Positions 1 through 6,485 are shown, numbered from the stretch's first letter. The stretch: DNA of 8,470 bases from UBA1557 sp041675185 (GCA_041675185.1 JBAYUH010000033.1:1-8470), one strand, 5' to 3'. Program-made: numbers and translations. Notes: a model not told the origin generated them from the sequence alone.

Positions 1-1113
1 ATAAAAGAAAAAGAATTTAAACCACTAAGAATAGCAATACTCTCCCAATTAGTATTTACACTAATACTAACTCAACTAGGTATACTAGTATATCAATACT
101 ACACCAACCCTTCTAGAACAGCTACCATGTTTCTCACCCAAACCAACTGGGGGGGGGGAGCTTCAACGACTCTCTCCGCTTCTCATTTATCTGATCAAAC
201 CGGCTGGTCTCGTTTTTATTCAACCTCAAGTGTAGATGTCAACACCAGTGTAGCTGGTGAAGTCTCCCTCTCTCCCTCTCTCAACTCTACTTCTCAAACT
301 TCAGACACTGACTTTAACACCTGGGCTACCTCTTCTGTCTTTGTGAGTAGTACCGGTTCCACCGGTCGTATTGTGTTATTGAAACCTCTCGGAGCTGTAT
401 GTAATCAGGGTTCTGAATGCTCTTCCACCTTGTGTGATGGAACAACTCATCTCTGCTACGAACCTCCGTGTACAGGCTCAACATGGTCTGTAACCTATTC
501 TGGAGTAAGCTATCCATTAGTTCTTATTGGTTCCCAATGCTGGTTTGCAAAAAATGTTAACGTCGGAACCATGCTTGCCGCAGGCACCACTATGCCTTCC
601 AATAACTCCCTCATTGAGAAATGGTGCTACAATAATAGTGAAGGAAATTGCACCGCCTATGGGGGTCTCTACACCTGGGCTGAAATGCTTCAGCTTGCGA
701 CGACCTGTAATGATAATTCCTGCACTCCCTCTACTAATGCTCAAGGTATCTGTCCTACAGGATGGCACATTCCGACTGATGCTCAATTTAAAACACTTGA
801 AGTCTATCTCGGGATGTGTACCGGTGCGGGAACCGGATGTGTGGATGCGATAAATCAAAGCCGTGGCGATACTCCAGGAGTGGGTACCAAACTCAAATCC
901 GGTGGTTCAAGTGGATTTAATATGCTCCTTGTCGGTGATCGTAGTTATGTTAATGGTGGTTTCAATAATTTTGGTGTGAATGGGTGGTATTGGGTTGGGT
1001 CACAGGTTGATGCAACTCGTGGATGGTATCGACAGCCCTCTTCAGGGACAGGTATATATAATGGTCAAATTAGTAAAAACCTTGGTGCTTCTGTTCGTTG
1101 TCTTTTAAATTAA
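1..1113 (+). CDS. FISUMP-domain surface protein, 5'-partial, in frame through a G10 run
   Basis: The frame is open from base 1, so the true start lies outside the window; ATG 127 is only an internal methionine. Numbering from base 1, residues 2-10 are basic (KEKEFKPLR) and about 11-34 are hydrophobic, which looks like an N-terminal membrane anchor. Next comes the TQTNW motif (46-50), then GGG encoded by the G10 run, and a Ser/Thr-rich stretch to about residue 130. A five-cysteine module (134-157, spacing x5, x4, x6, x4) precedes the FISUMP domain (about 165-370; Fibrobacter succinogenes major paralogous domain). FISUMP hallmarks are IGSQCWFAKNVNVG, EKWCYNN, YGGLYTW, CPTGWHIPTDAQF, GSSGFN and the terminal SVRC. 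Proteins with this domain are thought to be cell-surface or secreted; their function is unknown. Codon use is richer in C than in the ABC and Elp3 genes. The domain call is firm; the location is inferred. Confidence 0.88.
   Translation: MKEKEFKPLRIAILSQLVFTLILTQLGILVYQYYTNPSRTATMFLTQTNWGGGASTTLSASHLSDQTGWSRFYSTSSVDVNTSVAGEVSLSPSLNSTSQTSDTDFNTWATSSVFVSSTGSTGRIVLLKPLGAVCNQGSECSSTLCDGTTHLCYEPPCTGSTWSVTYSGVSYPLVLIGSQCWFAKNVNVGTMLAAGTTMPSNNSLIEKWCYNNSEGNCTAYGGLYTWAEMLQLATTCNDNSCTPSTNAQGICPTGWHIPTDAQFKTLEVYLGMCTGAGTGCVDAINQSRGDTPGVGTKLKSGGSSGFNMLLVGDRSYVNGGFNNFGVNGWYWVGSQVDATRGWYRQPSSGTGIYNGQISKNLGASVRCLLN
109..210 (+). repeat. Left arm of about 100-bp inverted repeat shared by the two FISUMP genes
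   Basis: Bases 109-210 match the reverse complement of 8370-8470 with four substitutions and one length difference in the G run. Three of the four substitutions are synonymous in the FISUMP frame; the fourth changes Leu to Ser. Past base 210 the two genes diverge sharply at the DNA level although the protein architecture stays the same. The match probably continues beyond the right edge of the window. Confidence 0.93.
149..158 (+). repeat. G10 homopolymer inside the FISUMP coding sequence
   Basis: Ten consecutive G encode the end of TGG and most of three Gly codons (W-G-G-G). With ten G the upstream anchor and the downstream FISUMP domain are in one frame. The paralog at the other end has nine and is out of frame. 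G/C runs of this length within a coding sequence are classic sites of slipped-strand phase variation, and also of sequencing error. Confidence 0.9.
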
Positions 1114-1176
1114 AACATTGATCCATCCTAGGTGGACGAGTTACACTGATTTTAAATTACAGATTACACTGAAAAT

Positions 1177-1208
1177 GTCAGCGATTGTATAGTCGCTGAT
1201 TTTGTTTT
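1177..1208 (+). terminator. Intrinsic terminator after the first FISUMP gene
   Basis: Arms TCAGCGA (1178-1184) and TCGCTGA (1193-1199) pair perfectly over an 8-base loop and are followed by TTTTGTTTT. That T-rich tract is itself the left arm of a perfect 9-bp palindrome (1200-1208 with 1210-1218), so it may also work on the other strand. It lies about 65 bases past the stop of the FISUMP gene. Confidence 0.7.
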
Positions 1209-1298
1209 CAAAACAAAACACAAAACTTCACCCTCTCTCCAATCCTGTCTTATTTGCTTCCTTATAAATTCAATGATCTTTTTCTTTTGCAATGTACA

Positions 1299-1342
1299 AC
1301 GAAATTCTCCGTCAGCCGACGGATTATTTTGTCATTCCTATC
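1299..1342 (+). repeat. REP-like hairpin element, copy E1
   Basis: Inner stem TCCGTC/GACGGA (1308-1313, 1318-1323) closes an AGCC loop. Outer stem ACGAAAT/ATTTTGT (1299-1305, 1326-1332) contains one G-T pair. The tail GTCATTCCTATC (1331-1342) is repeated exactly, on the opposite strand, at 7189-7200. A third relative at 7474-7509 keeps the inner head almost unchanged. A dispersed, structured, noncoding repeat is the best reading. Confidence 0.75.
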
Positions 1343-1352
1343 TATTTTACTT

Positions 1353-1486
1353 GGCGAACTTACGTTCACCACTTCTGTCTTATTTAATCCGCCCAAGACG
1401 GACAAGGTTTAATTCCTCGTCCCCCTTCTCTCGCGAGAGGTGGGACGAAATAATCCAATTGATACCTCGTCAGCTTGCTGCTAGGT
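1353..1486. repeat. Cluster of four further imperfect palindromes (BIME-like)
   Basis: The 465-base gap 1114-1578 holds no convincing gene. It holds two terminators, element E1 and four more hairpins. These are 1353-1370 (GGCGAAC/GTTCACC, four-base loop), 1388-1402 (TCCGCC/GACGGA, three-base loop), 1417-1448 (TCGTCCC/GGGACGA around the 12-bp palindrome CTCTCGCGAGAG) and 1464-1486 (CAGC/GCTG core, extended by imperfect ACCTCG/CTAGGT). GACGAAATAATCC at 1444-1456 is, apart from one base, the inverted copy of 1321-1333 in E1, so E1 and the third hairpin form an inverted pair as in the BIMEs of other bacteria. In the first two hairpins the mismatched position becomes a G-T pair when read on the minus strand. 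Confidence 0.6.
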
Positions 1487-1526
1487 AGTTCATTACTAAC
1501 TTACATTCATCACCACTATTTTATTC

Positions 1527-1556
1527 AAAAAAATACACCAGTAAAAGCTGGTGTAT
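1527..1556 (-). terminator. Intrinsic terminator of the ABC transporter operon
   Basis: Perfect 9-bp stem ATACACCAG/CTGGTGTAT (1533-1541, 1548-1556) with a 6-base loop. Read on the minus strand it is followed by seven T. It begins 22 bases past the permease stop codon, as expected for the end of the operon. Confidence 0.88.
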
Positions 1557-1578
1557 AAATATTTTGATAAAAGAATTT

Positions 1579-2841
1579 TTATTTGTAACGTAAAGCTTCC
1601 AATGGATTTAGTTTGGCAGCTCTTTGAGCTGGGAAAACTCCAGTCAAGATACCAATAGTAGTAGAGAATACAATGATTAAGACAACGAACCAAGTAGGAC
1701 TACTGAAAAGATCAAGAGCTTGTCCGCCAAAAAAGTGGGCTAGGACATTGATACCGACGTTGGCCAACATACCACCTAAATAACCAAGCAAAACTCCGCC
1801 TAATCCTCCCAAGAAACCTATAATCATCGCTTCAAAAATGAATAATTTACGAACATCTTGTTTGGCAACTCCGATAGATCTCATAATACCAATTTCATTG
1901 GTACGCTCAAGGAGCATAACAGTCATCGTATTAAACATTCCAATAGCTGAAACAGTAAGAGCAATAAGACCAAACAAACCTAAGACTATTTGAACTACGG
2001 AAAAGATTTTTTTGACTTGATCTATAGTATCTTGTAGGACTGATACCAAAAATCCCATACTGATAATCTTTTCTCGTACACCAACCATAGAATCACTGTT
2101 GTTCACTTTTACTTTTGCACCTATATAATTGATATAAGTAATATTTTCCAATGTATCAGCTGGTACATAAGTAAGACTTGATCTTTCATCATCTACTACA
2201 CCAACAACAGTAAAAAGTTCCGGTTGTTCTATTATATCTACCTGATTTTGTCCATCACTAGTTTCTTTTGGCACGAAAGTGATTAGATTGATTTGTTGTC
2301 CGATAATATCTGCAGGATCAATATTGAATAATTGAGCCATAGCTGAAGAAATAACAACTTGTTTTTGATTTTTTCCTTCGGCGTCTGCTTTGAAAAAAGT
2401 ACCTCTATAAGGAACAAGACCACTTAGATTCAAAAATGATGGTTTGATAGCATAAAGTGTCGTGTCAGCAGTAAAATCTTTGAGAGTAACTTGTGAAGGT
2501 AATGCAACTACTGGACTTACTTCAGTAACATTTGGTAATTCAGATATTTTGTTTATAGAATCTTGGTTTAGTTGGATAACATCTGATTTACCCAGACTAA
2601 CATCAAGACTCAACAAAGCATCGGCTGTAGTAATATTTTTTAGAACTGTTTCTTGCAAACCATAACCAAAGGAGACTAAAAATAGCACAGCTCCAATACC
2701 TACACTTACACCCAAAATAGTAAGTATGGTTCTCATGGGTCTAGTTTTGAAAGTACGCAATGAAAGTGACAATGTGTCAATATATTTCATGTGTGGACTT
2801 ATGACATGATCTTTTTTTTTCTGATTATGTTGTTTTGGCAT
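1579..2841 (-). CDS. ABC transporter permease, MacB/LolC (FtsX) family
   Basis: This is the membrane subunit of a type VII (MacB/LolCDE-like) ABC transporter, a family that moves substrates by mechanotransmission rather than through a channel. The 420 residues show the standard order: cytoplasmic basic N terminus, TM1 (about 39-61), a large extracytoplasmic MacB-type core (about 62-280), then TM2 (281-308), TM3 (335-365) and TM4 (383-403). The FtsX hallmarks ERTNEIGIMRSIG (312-324) and PAQRAAKLNPLEALRYK (404-420) are present. Its ATG lies five bases after the stop of the ATPase gene, so the two are translationally linked; a Met at residue 18 is a possible later start. No HlyD/MacA-type fusion protein follows. 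In a presumed single-membrane cell this suggests lipid or peptide export, or envelope sensing, but the substrate cannot be told from sequence. Confidence 0.93.
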   Translation of the reverse strand: MPKQHNQKKKDHVISPHMKYIDTLSLSLRTFKTRPMRTILTILGVSVGIGAVLFLVSFGYGLQETVLKNITTADALLSLDVSLGKSDVIQLNQDSINKISELPNVTEVSPVVALPSQVTLKDFTADTTLYAIKPSFLNLSGLVPYRGTFFKADAEGKNQKQVVISSAMAQLFNIDPADIIGQQINLITFVPKETSDGQNQVDIIEQPELFTVVGVVDDERSSLTYVPADTLENITYINYIGAKVKVNNSDSMVGVREKIISMGFLVSVLQDTIDQVKKIFSVVQIVLGLFGLIALTVSAIGMFNTMTVMLLERTNEIGIMRSIGVAKQDVRKLFIFEAMIIGFLGGLGGVLLGYLGGMLANVGINVLAHFFGGQALDLFSSPTWFVVLIIVFSTTIGILTGVFPAQRAAKLNPLEALRYK

Positions 2842-2846
2842 AGGTA

Positions 2847-4193
2847 TTATTTTTGGGTTTTCTTTTCTGGTGATTTATTTTGATAACGACCTAAAATAAT
2901 CATTTCTAAATGTTTGGCCATTTTTTTGGCAGTACGTCTATCTATTCCAGCACCACCTTGACCTACAGGTCTGTCAAATTTTTCTTGTACACCTTTGTAA
3001 TCTGTCACACCCATAACTCTATCTTCAATTATTGTTTCCATAGCGTCTATAGCATCAGTAGTTCTAATTGTTACTTCGAAAGAATCCAATAGATAACGAC
3101 GTAATTGTTGAACATAACTATTGTGTTTCTTTTCTCTGTTGGCAAATTCTTTGCCTAGAGCTTCTATTTCTTTTGTGGTTGATTCTAATTTTTTTATTAT
3201 TTTTTGACTTGTACTTTTGTTTAAATTCAAACCATCTTGCATGTAATCAGTATTGAGGTAAGAAGAAAGTTTTCGATAATCATAGTTGCTATTGGTAATA
3301 GCTTCTTTGACGTAATTTTCTATTTTTGTTACTTCGTCGTAGCTAAATCCTGTTAATACTTCTGAAATTACTTCTTTGGCTTTGTATTCCAAAATAATAT
3401 CATCAACTTCTTTGGAGTTTTCTGAGGTAGATCCAATATTTTGTGTATTATCTTGTGGTATATTAGTAGTGTGACTATATTGACCAACAATGATTTTTCT
3501 TGTTTCTTTGTTTAGTTTTGTGTTGATTATTTTTCCATCTTTTATAAAAAATATACGATCAGCAATGTCTAAATGTGAGGCATCGTGGGTAACAAGAATG
3601 ACTGTTTTTTTATTTTTGACACTAAGCTCTTGGATAAGACCAAGCACATCTTGTGATGATTTGGAATCAAGATTTCCTACAGGTTCGTCAGCAAAAATAA
3701 TATCTGGATCATTGATTAATGACCTGCAGATAGCAACTCTCTGCTGTTGACCTCCGGATAATTCTGTTGGTATTTTGTTTCTTTGTTCATAAACACCAAA
3801 GTATTTCATAAGCTCTTCAGCCTTATCTTGTCTTTTTTTGCGGTTTATACCAACTGCTACTTGTGGTAATGTGATATTGTCCATTACTGATAAAGATGGA
3901 ATCAAATAAAAAGCTTGAAAAACCATTCCAATAGTATTTTGGCGGTATTTTTCTAATTCTTTATTTTTCATTTGTGACAAATCAGTATCATTGACCATTA
4001 TTTTTCCTTTGGTAGGTTTTTCTAGGCCAGCAATTGTGTAAAGTAATGTGGATTTTCCACAACCAGAGGCTCCGAAAAAAATAACTAACTCTCCTGATTT
4101 GATTTCTAAGTCTACGTTGGACAAAGCATTTACTTGGTTACTTTTTCCAAGGAAATAAGTAACTGATAAATCTTTTATGTCAATTAGGGACAT
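2847..4193 (-). CDS. ABC transporter ATPase, LolD/MacB type, with long C-terminal extension
   Basis: The nucleotide-binding subunit that partners the downstream permease. All motors are intact: Walker A GASGCGKST (41-49), Q-loop VFQAF (91-95), signature LSGGQQQR (145-152), Walker B IIFADEP (165-171), D-loop NLDS (174-177) and H-switch THD (202-204). A normal LolD/MacB-type ATPase ends near residue 225-235, whereas this one runs to 448. The extra half starts with a low-complexity Asn/Thr/Ser linker (about 240-260). It continues as a charged, probably helical and partly coiled-coil region (265-405) and ends in GQGGAGIDRRTAKKMAKHLE (411-430). I do not recognise the extension. ATG 4193 has no Shine-Dalgarno sequence but sits about 35 bases below a good extended -10 promoter, so this start is well supported. 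Confidence 0.94.
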   Translation of the reverse strand: MSLIDIKDLSVTYFLGKSNQVNALSNVDLEIKSGELVIFFGASGCGKSTLLYTIAGLEKPTKGKIMVNDTDLSQMKNKELEKYRQNTIGMVFQAFYLIPSLSVMDNITLPQVAVGINRKKRQDKAEELMKYFGVYEQRNKIPTELSGGQQQRVAICRSLINDPDIIFADEPVGNLDSKSSQDVLGLIQELSVKNKKTVILVTHDASHLDIADRIFFIKDGKIINTKLNKETRKIIVGQYSHTTNIPQDNTQNIGSTSENSKEVDDIILEYKAKEVISEVLTGFSYDEVTKIENYVKEAITNSNYDYRKLSSYLNTDYMQDGLNLNKSTSQKIIKKLESTTKEIEALGKEFANREKKHNSYVQQLRRYLLDSFEVTIRTTDAIDAMETIIEDRVMGVTDYKGVQEKFDRPVGQGGAGIDRRTAKKMAKHLEMIILGRYQNKSPEKKTQK

Positions 4194-4234
4194 ATTTTAA
4201 AATATTTTTATTGAAAATTAATTTGTATAAAACT

Positions 4235-4264
4235 AGTATAACACAAAATGATAATTTAGTTAAA
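4235..4264 (-). promoter_or_regulatory. Proximal promoter of the ABC operon
   Basis: On the minus strand: -35 TTTAAC (4264-4259), 18-base spacer, -10 TATACT (4240-4235), with a TG one base upstream of the -10 hexamer (extended -10). Transcription would start near 4228, leaving a leader of about 35 bases before ATG 4193. Confidence 0.7.
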
Positions 4265-4277
4265 CTTTTTTTGTAGT

Positions 4278-4286
4278 TTATCCACA
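4278..4286 (+). promoter_or_regulatory. Consensus DnaA box (single)
   Basis: TTATCCACA is an exact match to the DnaA-box consensus, placed between the two promoter copies and upstream of both gene directions. It is flanked by T- and A-rich DNA. A single box does not make an origin; it could be a regulatory DnaA site, a titration site or chance. Confidence 0.35.
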
Positions 4287-4347
4287 GTTAATTTTTTTTG
4301 GGATAATATGATAATATTTTTTATTGAAAATTAATTTGTATAAAACT

Positions 4348-4377
4348 AGTATAACACAAAATGATAATTTAGTTAAA
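4348..4377 (-). promoter_or_regulatory. Distal promoter of the ABC operon
   Basis: Exact copy of the proximal promoter 113 bases upstream: -35 TTTAAC (4377-4372), 18-base spacer, extended -10 TGtTATACT ending at 4348. A transcript from here would carry a leader of about 150 bases that includes the DnaA-box match and the whole proximal copy. Confidence 0.65.
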
Positions 4378-4473
4378 CTTTTTTTGTAGAAAATAGTAAA
4401 ATATAATATCTATCTTAAGGAAGATGATAAAAATTTGTTTTTTTGTTTTTTTTGATGCATTTAGTTGATAATC

Positions 4474-4504
4474 TTTACAAGATATTGATTTTGTGTTCTA
4501 ATAA
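4474..4504 (+). promoter_or_regulatory. Probable promoter of the 61-residue gene
   Basis: TTTACA (4474-4479) is a good -35. TCTAAT (4497-4502), 17 bases further on, or the overlapping TAATAA (4499-4504), is a plausible -10. A start near 4508-4512 would give a leader of about 25-30 bases carrying only the ribosome binding site. The region is AT-rich, so chance matches are easy. Confidence 0.45.
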
Positions 4505-4521
4505 AAATGAATATATCAAAA

Positions 4522-4530
4522 GGGGAGGTG
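4522..4530 (+). promoter_or_regulatory. Strong Shine-Dalgarno sequence deciding a GTG start
   Basis: GGGGAGGTG contains a perfect match to the anti-Shine-Dalgarno core, with seven bases between it and GTG 4538. It is the only strong ribosome binding site I see in the window and fixes the start of the small gene at a GTG. Confidence 0.85.
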
Positions 4531-4537
4531 TGTCATT

Positions 4538-4723
4538 GTGAATAAAAAGACTAGGCAACTTTTGGTAGCTCTTTTGCAGTTTGAAACTGAGGAGGAGTTG
4601 GAGAAAAAACATTCATCTAAAAATTTCAAAAAGCTTTTACGTGTATATCGTAGAATGCTTGATGAATATTCTCAACGTCGGACACTTGAGTGTGCCCATA
4701 TTGAGAGCGAAGACGAAGATTAA
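4538..4723 (+). CDS. 61-residue charged protein of unknown function
   Basis: I do not recognise this protein. It starts with GTG at an ideal distance from a strong Shine-Dalgarno sequence, is preceded by a plausible promoter and is followed at once by a hairpin terminator, so it is very probably a real single-gene unit. The protein is basic in the first two thirds (KK, RR and KxxKK clusters) and ends in the acidic tail ESEDED. It should be mostly helical, with no membrane segment or signal peptide and a single Cys (52). The start ALLQFETEEELEK vaguely recalls the first helix of TrpR/YerC-type regulators, but the helix-turn-helix that defines them is absent, so I make no functional claim. Convergent with elp3, and divergent from the ABC operon with the doubled promoters between them. 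Confidence 0.8.
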   Translation: MNKKTRQLLVALLQFETEEELEKKHSSKNFKKLLRVYRRMLDEYSQRRTLECAHIESEDED

Positions 4724-4763
4724 ACGGGGGATGTCCAATATGACATTACCCCGTTAATTTTTT
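4723..4763. terminator. Terminator between the convergent small gene and elp3
   Basis: AACGGGG/CCCCGTT (4723-4729, 4749-4755) encloses a second stem ATGTC/GACAT (4731-4735, 4742-4746) and a 6-base loop, followed by AATTTTTT. The stem begins on the last base of the small gene's stop codon. On the plus strand it is a strong intrinsic terminator. On the minus strand it lies about 30 bases past the elp3 stop and is followed by only three T, so it may serve both directions unequally. Confidence 0.9.
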
Positions 4764-4793
4764 ATAAGGAATACTTTTAGTTGTCTGTAGTAA

Positions 4794-6476
4794 TTACAAT
4801 ATTTTGGCCATATAGGTGCCAATTTTTTTATAACCAAATTTACGATAGTAAGATCTGACACCTACTCCAGAAATTACTGCTATTTTTTTGTAACCATTTT
4901 GTTTGGCAATTTTGTCTGCTTGGATAATTAATTTTGTGCCCAGACCTTTGTGTTGAGAAGCAGATTTGTTTTTGTCACCAACATTGACTAATTGACCATA
5001 AGTATGGAGTTCTCGAATATAAGCTAATTTTGTTAGATCACCGAGTCCTAAATATTTTTCAAGTATTTCTGATTTTTTTATGTTGTTGTTATATTCAGGT
5101 AATCGTAAACGTAAAAAAGCGAAAACTATGCGTCGTTGCTTGTCTTCAAAAGTCAAAAAGAATTCTCGTCCGCCAGTAGTCTGATATTCTTCAATAAATA
5201 ATTGTGGAATTAATTTGTCAGCTTTTAGTTTGTGAATTTTCTCAGCATGACCAACTTCACGACAGCGTAAACATTTGCAATATTCACCTTGCTTGTGTAA
5301 TTCTTTTTCCAAATTTTCACGCAAGTTTGTTATTGCATTACCTCCGGATATTTCGTTGCTTGGAATATCTCGGATAAGACGTGAGATTCGACAGTAATAA
5401 GGTGTTATTTTTTTCATCTCCAACAAAGCATTGAATAATTCTTGACTATCATAAGGCTTATATTTTCCAGATTCAAACCAACTATATAATTCTGCGCTTT
5501 TTATCACAGTACAAGGATAGATTTTTACCATGTCAGGTTTTAGACCTTCATCGATGAAAAGACTTTTGTACATTTCTACATCATGTTTGGCAGTCGTACC
5601 TGGTAAGTCTGGCATAAAATGTAAATCTACTTTGAATCCAACTTGACGCAAAAGTAAAATAGCTTGTCGGAATTGTTCGACAGTATGACCACGCTGAACT
5701 AATGCCAAAATTTTGTCATCAGGAGCTTGTAAGCCTAACTCAACTCTAGTACAACCTTGAGTACGCATATGGAAAATAGTTTTTGGAGAAATAGCATCTG
5801 GTCGAGTTTCCAGAGTTAGACCAATTATTTTGTGTTTGGCTTTTTTGTCATTGTATTCTTGTTCAGATTCCAATGATTGTTGGATATCTTCTAGAGTTTT
5901 ATTTTTCCAGTCTTTTTCCAAAGTTTCTTTCACTTTTTTTATTCTAGTCAAATTGTTGCAGGCTTTGAAAGATTCTAATATAAACCAATATTGATATTTG
6001 AGAGGATAAGCATTCCAAGTACCACCTTTTAGAATATATTCTATTTTGTCAGTCGGGTGGCCTGTTTTTTCAAGCATTTCTATACGCATTTGCATTTGTC
6101 TGTATGGACTAAAAGCAAGAGCCAAAGCACGAGCAGCGGCTGGTTCGGTAGCAATATAGCTTTTGGGCATTTTTACTTCGGTTGGACAGTAGATACATTT
6201 ACCAGGACAAGTGTATGGCTTGATTAGAGAAGTAATGACAGCTATTCCAGACATTGAGCGAATATCAGCTTTGCGTAAGAGTAATTCTAGATTTTTGTCA
6301 GCCTTAACACTTTTCTTTTTTAATAAACTCTGGTAAGCTGTAAAAAGCTTCATATTGGAAGGTTGTGTAGTCTTCATTTTGCCACAAATTCTACGACGAG
6401 CATCATTAAATTCATCCTTTGTTTTGGGATGATAAGTTATTATTTCTAATAAAATTTTTTCTAATTCTTTATCCAT
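4794..6476 (-). CDS. elp3: Elp3, tRNA U34 carboxymethylation radical SAM/GNAT enzyme
   Basis: Elp3 uses S-adenosylmethionine, an Fe-S cluster and acetyl-CoA to install a carboxymethyl-type group on C5 of wobble uridine 34 in tRNA. Counting from ATG 6476 the protein has 560 residues, the usual length. An N-terminal tRNA-binding part (1-75) is followed by the radical SAM domain with C90-x3-C94-x2-C97 (TCPGKCIYCPTE). Other conserved blocks are KGGTWNAYP (150-158), LETRPDA (222-228), RVELGLQ (244-250) and the Cys cluster YCKCLRC (399-405), consistent with the Elp3 zinc site. The C-terminal GNAT domain carries QHKGLGTKL (508-516) and ISGVGVRSYYRKFGY (535-549). Nothing essential appears to be missing. 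A longer reading from ATG 6515 would add 13 residues overlapping the divergent gene and is less likely. In bacteria Elp3 is patchily distributed and works without the other Elongator subunits. Confidence 0.95.
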   Translation of the reverse strand: MDKELEKILLEIITYHPKTKDEFNDARRRICGKMKTTQPSNMKLFTAYQSLLKKKSVKADKNLELLLRKADIRSMSGIAVITSLIKPYTCPGKCIYCPTEVKMPKSYIATEPAAARALALAFSPYRQMQMRIEMLEKTGHPTDKIEYILKGGTWNAYPLKYQYWFILESFKACNNLTRIKKVKETLEKDWKNKTLEDIQQSLESEQEYNDKKAKHKIIGLTLETRPDAISPKTIFHMRTQGCTRVELGLQAPDDKILALVQRGHTVEQFRQAILLLRQVGFKVDLHFMPDLPGTTAKHDVEMYKSLFIDEGLKPDMVKIYPCTVIKSAELYSWFESGKYKPYDSQELFNALLEMKKITPYYCRISRLIRDIPSNEISGGNAITNLRENLEKELHKQGEYCKCLRCREVGHAEKIHKLKADKLIPQLFIEEYQTTGGREFFLTFEDKQRRIVFAFLRLRLPEYNNNIKKSEILEKYLGLGDLTKLAYIRELHTYGQLVNVGDKNKSASQHKGLGTKLIIQADKIAKQNGYKKIAVISGVGVRSYYRKFGYKKIGTYMAKIL

Positions 6477-6485
6477 TTGAAAAAT

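Larger units (their letters stand above)
4201..4389. repeat. Tandem duplication of a 76-77 bp promoter segment
   Basis: Bases 4201-4276 and 4313-4389 are the same sequence except that the second has one extra T in a T run. They are separated by 36 bases of different sequence that include a DnaA-box match. Each copy carries one minus-strand promoter for the ABC operon. Near-identity in AT-rich noncoding DNA implies a recent duplication or selection to keep both copies. With the neighbouring small-gene promoter this accounts for the 344-base gap 4194-4537. Confidence 0.95.

Noticed and set aside
517..858. Open frames of 108-113 codons on both strands inside the first FISUMP gene
   Set aside because: They overlap the clearly conserved FISUMP domain in other frames and have no protein features of their own.
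1141..1173. Nine-base direct repeat TTACACTGA (1141-1149 and 1165-1173)
   Set aside because: Short, AT-rich and not linked to any element boundary; chance or local slippage is enough.
1273..1488. 71-codon plus-strand open frame
   Set aside because: It runs across element E1 and four other palindromes, has no ribosome binding site, and its protein looks like translated repeat sequence.
4201..4389. CRISPR-like repeat-spacer pattern
   Set aside because: Only two long direct repeats, containing promoter motifs, and no spacer series; a tandem duplication explains it.
4194..4537. Replication origin, suggested by a DnaA box in repeated AT-rich DNA
   Set aside because: Only one box is seen, no dnaA or dnaN gene is near, and the repeats are better explained as promoters.
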